Shown here piece after piece: positions 7,568 to 14,343 of a DNA stretch of 35,054 bases (the stretch's first letter is position 1; each line of letters starts with the position of its first letter). This stretch comes from an uncultured Brachyspira sp. GTDB lineage: Bacteria > Spirochaetota > Brachyspiria > Brachyspirales > Brachyspiraceae. Position numbers and translations under genes: made by a program. The stretch covers positions 1-35,054 of the forward strand of contig CALXXQ010000034.1 in the NCBI GenBank assembly GCA_944392715.1, in the 5' to 3' direction. A model generated the notes under the pieces. It was not told where the DNA came from. It saw only the letters and a list, made by a program, of their open reading frames with translations, and did not search any database.

Positions 7568-8230
7568 CTAAAAATTAAACCTTACTGAAGCTACTATATC
7601 ATGATTAGACTGTACTTTAGTATTTAGAATAATCCTATAACCTAAATCTATACTAATTAATGGAGTTATATGAAATGCCAAACCTCCGCCGAATCCATAA
7701 ATAAATTGAGATTTATTATAATAAGAGCTTGTTTTAAAAAGTCCGTTATAGTCAAAACTATTATTTATTATATATGTATCCAATTCTGCACCTATTAAAA
7801 AACCTGCATAAACAGACATCATAGGTCTTTTTCCATCATTTATTAGACTTCTAGCAGAATCAGCATTATTATAATTAACATACCAAAAATAAAAATCATA
7901 ATAGGCAGCAGCTAAAAAACTATGTTCCTGCATAGCTATGCCGTTTATATATACATTTCCAGCAGCAGGATGTCTATACAAATATTCAAATTCAACTCTT
8001 ACAGTACTATACTTATGAAATATATCAAAATTATATCCTATAGCAAGACCAGCTCCTGCATATATGTTTTGGATATTTTTACTGCTATTTTCTTTTTTTA
8101 TTCCAGAATCTTCTATTTCAAATATAAATTTAGGCGATAAATAAGCTCCTATATCCATAGACATAAGCATATTAGAAAAGCATACTATAATAAAACAACT
8201 AATTAAAAACTTTTTTATTATAAACTTCAT
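7568..8230 (-). CDS. Outer-membrane beta-barrel protein (paralogue of neighbour)
   Basis: 220 residues with a signal peptide (KKFLISCFIIVCFSNMLMS) and a small-barrel pattern: GAGLAIGYNFDIF, VRVEFEYLYRHP, YGFGGGLAFHITPLISIDLG, ending with VASVRFNF. The terminal phenylalanine is the usual C-terminal signature recognised by the BAM assembly machinery. It is closely related in layout to the 214-residue protein downstream: both have an EFEYL strand and a GYR-I/Y-L-LDTKVQ/LNTKVQ tail. No enzymatic motif is seen. The gap to the preceding gene is 21 bases, so it is very probably co-transcribed. Confidence 0.75.
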   Translation of the reverse strand: MKFIIKKFLISCFIIVCFSNMLMSMDIGAYLSPKFIFEIEDSGIKKENSSKNIQNIYAGAGLAIGYNFDIFHKYSTVRVEFEYLYRHPAAGNVYINGIAMQEHSFLAAAYYDFYFWYVNYNNADSARSLINDGKRPMMSVYAGFLIGAELDTYIINNSFDYNGLFKTSSYYNKSQFIYGFGGGLAFHITPLISIDLGYRIILNTKVQSNHDIVASVRFNF

Positions 8231-8251
8231 AAAATAATTTCCTTAAAAATA

Positions 8252-8965
8252 TCAAAACAGTATTCCAATAGCAAATCTTGGAAGAGGCACTAATCTTATT
8301 AAGCTTTTATATGAAATTCCTATATCTAGTATCGATATATCTAAAAAAGGACGAATACCGCTATTAACTCCTAATCCCCTTGATAAATCTATTCTAAATC
8401 CCATCTCTCCAGATACATAGAAATCCCATATATTACTATTTCTATTTGTATATGATGATGTATCTTTTTGATATTCTTTTCCTTGAGTTATAAACAATGT
8501 TGTTCCTACTTTAGGCATTAAGAAAAATCCTGATGCTCTGTTTTTACTATTAAAGTAAAATCTTAAACCAGCAGAAAGTCCAAGTCCGTATACATTGCCA
8601 TTATATGTAGCTTTTGTATTATCATAATATGTTTTCATATTATAAAATCCAGCATCTACATTAACATCCATCTTTTCTAATATTCTGTATGTATATGTAA
8701 TTCCTAATCCGAAATTACCTTGAAGTTTTAGATTATTTGGGTTATTACTAGGCAGAACAAGATTAAAAACTGAAGGAGCTACAAGCATATAAAAAATTGT
8801 AGGTCCGAAATCTACACCTATAGAATGCCTATGAGAATTTATTTCATTTTCATTTGTATTATTTGATTTGAATTTATCTACTACTATATTTGAAGGTTTT
8901 TGCTGTGCTAAAATAGTATTAGCAAGTATAAATAAAAATAAAATTATTGATATAGTTTTTTTCAT
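8252..8965 (-). CDS. Outer-membrane beta-barrel protein
   Basis: 237 residues. A clear signal peptide (MKKTISIILFLFILANTILAQ) with cleavage predicted at ILA/Q is followed by a short polar stretch and then barrel-like strands: HSIGVDFGPTIFYMLV, FGLGITYTYRILEKMDVNVD, YGLGLSAGLRFYFNSKN, and a final strand ending PLPRFAIGILF. The terminal Phe fits BAM-dependent insertion. The DISILDIGISYKS strand resembles DISILEIGYYVRS of the 318-residue neighbour, so these two form a second paralogous pair in the operon. The function is unknown. It lies 13 bases after the upstream gene. Confidence 0.75.
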   Translation of the reverse strand: MKKTISIILFLFILANTILAQQKPSNIVVDKFKSNNTNENEINSHRHSIGVDFGPTIFYMLVAPSVFNLVLPSNNPNNLKLQGNFGLGITYTYRILEKMDVNVDAGFYNMKTYYDNTKATYNGNVYGLGLSAGLRFYFNSKNRASGFFLMPKVGTTLFITQGKEYQKDTSSYTNRNSNIWDFYVSGEMGFRIDLSRGLGVNSGIRPFLDISILDIGISYKSLIRLVPLPRFAIGILF

Positions 8966-8978
8966 TATTTATACCTCA

Positions 8979-9935
8979 CTAAAATCTTAAGCTGAACCCT
9001 ATTCTAGGGAACAATGAAAGTTTTATAGCTGATACATAATTAAGCCAAGAAGGGAATGAATCCCAACTAGGTATATAAGCTCCAAGATCAACTAATCCGC
9101 TTCCAAAGAAACCTATACCTTCTCTAATATCACCATAAAGTCCAGGTATTCCAGATCTTACATAATAACCTATCTCTAGTATTGAAATATCTATATAAGG
9201 TTTTACAGGCCATTCTTTATCAGGGAATAATTCTATACTCCATCCAAGTTCATAAGAGAAATATATAGTTGCATCAACTGTATGCCTTTTTGTTTTTAAT
9301 CCGCTTATACCATTTTCTGTTTCTATATCATACATCAAAGCTTCTATTCCAAATCTAATTGTATTAACAACTTCTCTTTTTTTACCGCCGAAAAATTTTA
9401 CTCCTATTGTAGCAGGAAAATATATTAATGAAGCTTTAAGATATGTATCAGAACCAATTAAACTTCCAATATTATCGCCTACAATATTTCCTATACCGCC
9501 TGTATTTCCAGTATTAGGCAGAAAAGAATTTGCTAAATCTCCTACTTTATCCTTAGGTATTGAAAACTTAAATGACATAGACTGAACACCGAATCCTATT
9601 TCTACTCCTATTCTAGGATGAAGTAATAGTGTATATGATATATTAGGAACATACCAAAAACTTCCATTTACATCTAAAGCATTTAAGAATTTTTCATTTT
9701 CTCCTAAACTAAATCCTGCTAATCCTAAAAATGTTTCATAATTGTCAAATATTGTATTAAGCATAGGAGGAAATAGTCCTGCATATCCAGGACTTAAATT
9801 TACACTTATAATTTGTCTTCCTTTAATCCAACTATAAGTATTTGTATCCGATTGTGTGGATAGAGCTATACCATTAGCATATAAATTAATAAATGATATA
9901 TTAAATACTATAATAGCTGTAAGGATTTTTTTCAT
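8979..9935 (-). CDS. Outer-membrane beta-barrel protein, larger member
   Basis: 318 residues. Signal peptide MKKILTAIIVFNISFINLYA precedes many amphipathic strands: VSLSPGYAG-like opening, SYTLLLHPRIGVEIGFGVQS, FPATIGVKFFGG, and a last strand IKLSLFPRIGFSLRF with terminal Phe. A glycine/asparagine-rich segment around residues 140-165 (NTGNTGGIGNIVGDNIG) is probably an extracellular loop. It shares the DISILEIG strand and overall layout with the 237-residue protein downstream. I do not recognise a characterised family. It may be among the surface-exposed antigens that spirochaetes carry in small families, but that is inference. Confidence 0.72.
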   Translation of the reverse strand: MKKILTAIIVFNISFINLYANGIALSTQSDTNTYSWIKGRQIISVNLSPGYAGLFPPMLNTIFDNYETFLGLAGFSLGENEKFLNALDVNGSFWYVPNISYTLLLHPRIGVEIGFGVQSMSFKFSIPKDKVGDLANSFLPNTGNTGGIGNIVGDNIGSLIGSDTYLKASLIYFPATIGVKFFGGKKREVVNTIRFGIEALMYDIETENGISGLKTKRHTVDATIYFSYELGWSIELFPDKEWPVKPYIDISILEIGYYVRSGIPGLYGDIREGIGFFGSGLVDLGAYIPSWDSFPSWLNYVSAIKLSLFPRIGFSLRF

Positions 9936-9967
9936 AAAATATACCTTAATACCTTAAAAAATTATTG

Positions 9968-10492
9968 TTATGATTTTGCTGGACCTATTGTATTAGGTTT
10001 TCCAAAGTTATTGCCGCTTAATCCTCCGAATAATTCTTCCAATCTCTTTTTTTCTTCTTCTGAAACTCCTGAAGTTGAAGCTATTTTATCTACATCTACT
10101 TTACTAGGGTCTCCGCCGCTATCTATTAAATCTTTCATAACACCACTAACATTTTCTTCGCCCACTATACCCATAATTTCGTCAATAGACTCTTTTGCTT
10201 GAGTATCCATTTCTACAGTATATAAATTATCTCCGCCAGGAACTGCTACTATATATCCTTTATCTCCGCCTTGATAAACACCTCCAACTCCTAGTATTGT
10301 ATCGCTAAATGTATAGTCTTTACCATTAATATTTAAATTATTTCCATTAACTGTAACACCATCCCAATTACCGCTAGCTATTTTATTTAAAAAGAAATCA
10401 GGACCTGGTTCTGTTATTGTAAGGTTAGTTTTTTTGCATGAAAATGATGCTATAAAAATGCAAATTATTAGAATATATTTTGAAAACTTCAT
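9968..10492 (-). CDS. Small lipoprotein, first gene of the surface operon
   Basis: 174 residues with the signal MKFSKYILIICIFIASFSC; Cys19 is the predicted lipid-modified residue, followed by KK, a common +2/+3 context for lipoproteins. The middle contains a small beta-rich region (NWDGVTVNGNNLNINGKDYTF), the C-terminal third is acidic and helical (SEEEKKRLEELFGG), and the tail is GNNFGKPNTIGPAKS. I recognise no family. AGGAG lies 8 bases before the ATG. It is separated from the first barrel gene by 32 bases, so it probably works with or is localised near those outer-membrane proteins. Confidence 0.7.
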   Translation of the reverse strand: MKFSKYILIICIFIASFSCKKTNLTITEPGPDFFLNKIASGNWDGVTVNGNNLNINGKDYTFSDTILGVGGVYQGGDKGYIVAVPGGDNLYTVEMDTQAKESIDEIMGIVGEENVSGVMKDLIDSGGDPSKVDVDKIASTSGVSEEEKKRLEELFGGLSGNNFGKPNTIGPAKS

Positions 10493-10526
10493 TATATGTT
10501 CTCCTAAAAATAAAAATTATATTTTA

Positions 10527-10554
10527 ATTATATAATTTTTATTAATAAAAACAA
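10527..10554 (-). promoter_or_regulatory. Candidate promoter of the surface-protein operon
   Basis: On the minus strand, TTGTTT (10554-10549) and TATAAT (10532-10527) are separated by 16 bases. The -10 is perfect and the -35 keeps TTG. The predicted start, near 10520, is about 28 bases before the lipoprotein ATG. The rest of the 321-base divergent gap (10493-10813) is plain A/T-rich sequence apart from the opposite promoter at 10742. Confidence 0.45.
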
Positions 10555-10741
10555 CTAAAATAAAAATACACTTATATAAACTCGGATATATATATATTAA
10601 AATTGAATAATTGATTAAATATAGATTTGAAAATATTAAAAAAATAGTAAATATATATAGTGTAAATATTAATTGTTTGTATTAAATATCAAATGAAAAA
10701 TATGTATTATAAATATTTTTACTAATTGTACTATATAATGC

Positions 10742-10770
10742 TTGACAGAAAATTTGAATTGAAGTAAAAT
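10742..10770 (+). promoter_or_regulatory. Sigma70-type promoter of the HIRAN gene
   Basis: TTGACA (10742-10747), 17-base spacer, TAAAAT (10765-10770). The start codon at 10814 is about 37 bases after the expected transcription start, and holA follows on the same strand, so both may be driven from here. Confidence 0.65.
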
Positions 10771-10813
10771 TCTTAAACATGCATTAAAAAAATTAAGGTA
10801 AATTTCTTGTCTT

Positions 10814-11236
10814 ATGGATAAAAATACAGAACATATTACTTGTCTTATTAATCATGAAGAAAGTTTTAAAAGAATTATTATAAATAGAAACTATAAAACA
10901 AAGAGATATTATATAGATTTTTTTGTTGCAGGATATAAATATAATAATGGAAAAGATGTTATAGATTTATTATTAAAAAATGAGCCTATAAATCTGCTTC
11001 GTGATATAACAAATCCTTATGATAGATTTGCAATAGCTATTTATGATAGAAGTTTTGATTTTAGATTAGGATATGTTCCAAGTATTATTTCTCCTTTAAT
11101 ATCATACAAGTTAGAAGATAAAAGAAATAAAATATATGCAAGAATAAAAAATGTTAAATTAGATGCTTCAGATGAATGTAAAATAGAAATAAGAGTATTT
11201 ATAGATATAGATAAGAAAAAGAAGAAAGCTGTATAA
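10814..11236 (+). CDS. Stand-alone HIRAN-domain protein
   Basis: 140 residues. The family pattern is visible as FFVAGYKYNNGKDVIDLL (about 35-52), then ITNPYDRFAIAIYD (about 66-79), then RLGYVPSIISPLIS (about 83-97). HIRAN domains bind single-stranded 3' DNA ends in eukaryotic HLTF/Rad5 helicases. Bacterial copies without a helicase are common but poorly understood. This one is a single-domain protein with a Lys-rich C-terminus (DIDKKKKKAV). It is 44 bases before holA on the same strand, which suggests a link with DNA replication or repair, but co-transcription is not proven. There is no enzyme motif. An AAGG lies 15 bases upstream of the ATG, which is rather far for a ribosome-binding site. 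Confidence 0.82.
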   Translation: MDKNTEHITCLINHEESFKRIIINRNYKTKRYYIDFFVAGYKYNNGKDVIDLLLKNEPINLLRDITNPYDRFAIAIYDRSFDFRLGYVPSIISPLISYKLEDKRNKIYARIKNVKLDASDECKIEIRVFIDIDKKKKKAV

Positions 11237-11280
11237 TTTATAATATTGCATATAAATAAATATATGATATTATACATTCT

Positions 11281-12300
11281 ATGTTAAATAAACTTTCAGT
11301 AAAAACAGAGCTTGAATTTCAAAAAGTCAAAGATAATTACATAAAAGAGCCTTTTAATCATTGCATTTATGTATTAACAGGTAAGGAAAGATTATTTAAA
11401 AAGGCTTTTGTGGCTGCTATGCATTCTTATATGTTTCCTGATGAGGGAGACAGTGAGATGAATTACAGTGTTTTTTATGATAAAAATGATGCTATTGGTT
11501 TTGCTCCATTAGAAGTAGCAGATACTCCGCCTTTCGGGTCTAAATTGAGGCTTATCGTAATTTATAAATATAATAACTTTCAGGAGGATTTTTTAGAGTA
11601 TTGCTCTAATCCTTCAAAGACTGCTATAGTTATATTAGAAACAGAAAGTTCATTAGAAGAAGATCCTATATACAAATATTTTTCAAAGAAGCAAAATGCT
11701 AATAATATACATTTTATAGATTTTCCTCTTCCTGATGAGAAAGATTTTAGAGGATTAATTAATGCATATATTATTAAGCAAGGTAAGAAAATATCTTCTG
11801 AGGCAGTAGAATATTTAATTAATAATATAAATTTAGATTATGATTCTCTATATTCAGAGCTTGGTAAGATATGCAGTTATAATGATAAAGAATATTTAAA
11901 TGTTGAAGATATAATTGATTTTACTTATGTATCAAAGAATAGAAATATTTTTGATTTTTTAGATGCTGTTTTTGAAAGAAATAGAAAAAAATGTTTTAGT
12001 ATAATGAATAGGCTGGATCAGGAAGCTTCATCTTCTTTAACATTGATGATGAATAATTTTTTAGCTATATATTACATGAAAATATTTCCTCCTCAAACTA
12101 CTTTAAATGAAATAAGCAAAATAACTAAAATTCCAGAGTTTATATTAAAAAAGAAAAAAACTTCATTAAAATTATTTACTTTAGAAGAAATTATTAACAT
12201 AATGTCTAAAATATCATATTTAAATACATTAAATGTAACAACTCCTAATAATATTTTTAAAGCACATTTTGAATTATTTTTATTTACTATTACCAAATAA
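11281..12300 (+). CDS. holA: DNA polymerase III subunit delta
   Basis: 339 residues, the normal size for the delta clamp-loader subunit, which opens the beta clamp and loads it onto primed DNA together with delta' and tau/gamma. Features: an N-terminal segment with YVLTGKERLFKKAF (usual GxExxLxxxA pattern, about 30-43), a RecQ-like lid region with KKISSEAVEYLINNINLDYDSLYSELGKICSY (typical helix pairing L-x-x-E-L-x-K-L), and a C-terminal helical collar beginning IFDFLDAVFERNRKKCFSIMNRL. As usual for delta there is no functional Walker A. Support comes from the pattern of the third domain rather than strong identity, as expected for this divergent family. No Shine-Dalgarno is evident before the ATG; the gene follows the HIRAN gene by 44 bases. 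Confidence 0.85.
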   Translation: MLNKLSVKTELEFQKVKDNYIKEPFNHCIYVLTGKERLFKKAFVAAMHSYMFPDEGDSEMNYSVFYDKNDAIGFAPLEVADTPPFGSKLRLIVIYKYNNFQEDFLEYCSNPSKTAIVILETESSLEEDPIYKYFSKKQNANNIHFIDFPLPDEKDFRGLINAYIIKQGKKISSEAVEYLINNINLDYDSLYSELGKICSYNDKEYLNVEDIIDFTYVSKNRNIFDFLDAVFERNRKKCFSIMNRLDQEASSSLTLMMNNFLAIYYMKIFPPQTTLNEISKITKIPEFILKKKKTSLKLFTLEEIINIMSKISYLNTLNVTTPNNIFKAHFELFLFTITK

Positions 12301-12365
12301 TTATTATATTATTTTTTATAATGAATTAATATAAAAATTTATTTATTTTTAATATGAAATTCTCT

Positions 12366-12394
12366 TTGACAAATAATAGTTTATTTCGTATAAT
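12366..12394 (+). promoter_or_regulatory. Perfect consensus promoter of the ComFB gene
   Basis: TTGACA (12366-12371), exactly 17 bases, TATAAT (12389-12394). The start codon at 12421 lies about 20 bases after the expected transcription start, with GGAGG in between. This is one of the best sigma70 promoters in the window and predicts strong constitutive expression. Confidence 0.75.
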
Positions 12395-12420
12395 ATAATA
12401 TAAATTTGGAGGAAATTCTT

Positions 12421-13095
12421 ATGTATTTAGTAAACCTTATGGAACAAAAAGTTTCAAAACTAGCAGATTCGTATTTGAAAGAAAAAAATATTCCTGTTAA
12501 TACTAATATGCGTATGGATATAATAGCGTATACATTAAACAGAGTTCAGCCTCAATATGTTACAAGTGCTAGGGGGGTTCTTCATAGTTATAATATAGAT
12601 CCTATACAAAGCAATACAGAAATATTGAGCATCATAGCAGATGCATGCGATATAGTAACTAGAAGAAAAGAAAATACATTATTAGAGTCAGTTCCTTCGA
12701 TTGATGAAAGCGGATATTATCTAACTTATCCTAGCATAATGGGTAATATATCATCTTCTAATAATTTTGAAAAAGTAGATAATGCTTTAGTTTATATATT
12801 CTCTGAAGGAAATATACTTCAGGGATATGGAGTTAACTTTCCTAATCCTGCTATAGTATCCAGCAATGTTCCTGGTAAATTTATGTTTTGTTTTATGCCT
12901 AAGAAAGTAGATTCAAATCAGGAAGTAGAAGTAAAGCTAGATATAATTATAGAATCTGAAAAATATATGCAATACGAAAATGTATTAACATTTAAATTAA
13001 AACCATCATACTATAATGCTGGAGATATGCCTTTATTTTCTATAGAGGAAGTTAATGATATACTGCTAATAGAAAATCATAATATACCTAGCTGA
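12421..13095 (+). CDS. ComFB-domain protein with unknown C-terminal domain
   Basis: 224 residues. Residues 1-60 (YLVNLMEQKVSKLADSYLKE, then MRMDIIAYTLNRVQPQYVTSARGVLH) fit the late-competence ComFB pattern, in which a helical domain ends in DhxAxxLNRLxPxYxxSxxG. The cysteines that bind zinc in some ComFB proteins are absent. In other bacteria ComFB-like proteins have been linked to cyclic-di-nucleotide signalling; whether this copy binds nucleotides cannot be seen. Residues about 95-224 form a beta-rich region I do not recognise. The start is ATG 12421, with GGAGG (12408-12412) 8 bases upstream. A TTG at 12406 overlaps that ribosome-binding site and is rejected. Confidence 0.72.
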   Translation: MYLVNLMEQKVSKLADSYLKEKNIPVNTNMRMDIIAYTLNRVQPQYVTSARGVLHSYNIDPIQSNTEILSIIADACDIVTRRKENTLLESVPSIDESGYYLTYPSIMGNISSSNNFEKVDNALVYIFSEGNILQGYGVNFPNPAIVSSNVPGKFMFCFMPKKVDSNQEVEVKLDIIIESEKYMQYENVLTFKLKPSYYNAGDMPLFSIEEVNDILLIENHNIPS

Positions 13096-13136
13096 TTATA
13101 ATATTGCTTATTACTATTGTAGTTTAAGAGAAGTTG

Positions 13137-13691
13137 ATGAGAGTAATTAGGTTTATAGTATTCGCTTGTTTTTTGGTTATTTTTATAGTTATAGCAAATA
13201 TAATTCATAAAAATATGAGTTCTTATGAGATTGTAACTATAACTAGTCCTTTTAATTATTACAATTTAATAGCATATGATAATAATAACAATATTAAATC
13301 ATTAGCATCGCTTTCTTTTAGAACTTCTTTTGATAGTTTGTCAGAAATGTTTGATATTGAAAGGCCGTTTATTGCAAATAATATTTTGAAAAAAAATATA
13401 AATATAAGAGAAGATGAAGCTCAGTTAATAGTTTTTACAGATGATAATTCTATATCTCAGATAACAGTTAATAGCTCAATTAATGTAGAATCATTTTTAG
13501 AGAGTATATTAAATAATTTATCTTCTAATAATATACAATTAGAAAAACAATCTTTAGATGATGAAGATGGAAATCTTTTAGCTGAAATTTATATTTTTAG
13601 AGATGATAACTATAAGATAGTTATAACTAAAAGTTATATACAGAATTCTATTAATTTATCCATAGACTATGTAAATTTATCTATGTCATGA
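13137..13691 (+). CDS. Small membrane-anchored protein of unknown function
   Basis: 184 residues. A single N-terminal hydrophobic segment (about 5-23, FIVFACFLVIFIVIANII) would act as a signal anchor. The rest is polar and predicted to lie outside the membrane, with mixed beta strands (DEAQLIVFTDDNSISQITVN, EIYIFRDDNYKIVITKSY). I recognise no family. The start is ATG 13137; a TTG one codon earlier is equally in frame but unlikely. It lies 41 bases after the ComFB gene on the same strand and may be co-transcribed with it. A promoter for the next gene lies immediately after it. Confidence 0.6.
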   Translation: MRVIRFIVFACFLVIFIVIANIIHKNMSSYEIVTITSPFNYYNLIAYDNNNNIKSLASLSFRTSFDSLSEMFDIERPFIANNILKKNINIREDEAQLIVFTDDNSISQITVNSSINVESFLESILNNLSSNNIQLEKQSLDDEDGNLLAEIYIFRDDNYKIVITKSYIQNSINLSIDYVNLSMS

Positions 13692-13732
13692 TAATTTTTT
13701 TGTGTTATTTGTATAAAAATAATATTTTTATC

Positions 13733-13769
13733 TTGACAAATAATTTACTTGATATATAGTAATATTACT
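13733..13769 (+). promoter_or_regulatory. Promoter and palindromic operator candidate of the Fur/PerR-like gene
   Basis: TTGACA (13733-13738) and TATAGT (13755-13760) are 16 bases apart. A perfect 12-base palindrome AGTAATATTACT (13758-13769) overlaps the -10 and the expected start of transcription. A second symmetric element, TAATTA-T-TAATTA (13779-13791), lies just downstream. Both resemble the A/T-rich inverted repeats bound by Fur/PerR proteins, so autoregulation is plausible. Confidence 0.6.
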
Positions 13770-13812
13770 AAATGAGATTAATTATTAATTATTTTAGCAA
13801 GGAAATTAGGTT

Positions 13813-14199
13813 ATGAATAATACAAGAAATACTATACAAAAACAAGTTATTTTAAATGCGGTGAGAGAATTAAAAAATCACCCAACTTCAGAAGAAGTAT
13901 ACAATCATATAAAACCAAACTTTCCTTCTATAAGTTTGGGAACAGTATACAGAAATTTAAATTGGTTATCGGAAACAAAAGAGATACAGAAATTATCTAT
14001 AATAGATGATGCTGTTCGTTTTGACCATATAACAAATGACCATTATCATTTCCAATGCAGTAAATGTAAAAAGTTATTAGATATACCTATGGAATATCAA
14101 AAAAAGCTAGATGAATTAGTTTCAAATGAATACGAAGTAGAAGTATTCAAACATGATATTGTGTTCACAGGTGTTTGTAAAAATTGTAAAGATTGTTAA
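13813..14199 (+). CDS. Fur-family regulator, PerR-like
   Basis: 128 residues, slightly shorter than usual at the N-terminus. The winged-helix part includes HPTSEEVYNHI and SLGTVYRNLNWL (the DNA-recognition helix). The dimerisation part has RFDHITNDHYHFQC. Structural zinc ligands are Cys82, Cys85, Cys122 and Cys125 in two CxxC pairs, with an extra terminal Cys128. Positions matching the regulatory metal site of Bacillus PerR are all filled: His23, Asp71, His77, His79 and Asp100. An Asp rather than Glu at the last position is typical of peroxide-sensing PerR. I therefore favour a peroxide-responsive repressor over an iron-sensing Fur, by motif only. It is preceded by its own promoter and palindrome and an AAGGAAA ribosome-binding site. 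No peroxidase gene adjoins it. Confidence 0.85.
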   Translation: MNNTRNTIQKQVILNAVRELKNHPTSEEVYNHIKPNFPSISLGTVYRNLNWLSETKEIQKLSIIDDAVRFDHITNDHYHFQCSKCKKLLDIPMEYQKKLDELVSNEYEVEVFKHDIVFTGVCKNCKDC

Positions 14200-14280
14200 T
14201 TATTTATTATATACTATTACTTATATAATTGATAATGTAATTATGATTTTTATTTTTTTGTGATAACTATATTTAAAGTC

Positions 14281-14309
14281 TTGATTTTAATACCTATATT
14301 TTATATACT
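14281..14309 (+). promoter_or_regulatory. Candidate promoter of the branching-enzyme gene
   Basis: TTGATT (14281-14286), 17-base spacer, TATACT (14304-14309). Transcription would start about 28 bases before ATG 14344. An AAGGA ribosome-binding site lies before the start codon. Confidence 0.5.
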
Positions 14310-14343
14310 ATTTGTATAAACATTTTTAATTTAAGGAATAATT

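Noticed and set aside
12406-12420. TTG start for the ComFB gene
   Set aside because: It overlaps the GGAGG ribosome-binding site of ATG 12421.
13134-13136. TTG start one codon before ATG 13137
   Set aside because: The ATG directly following is the better start, and the extra residue changes nothing.
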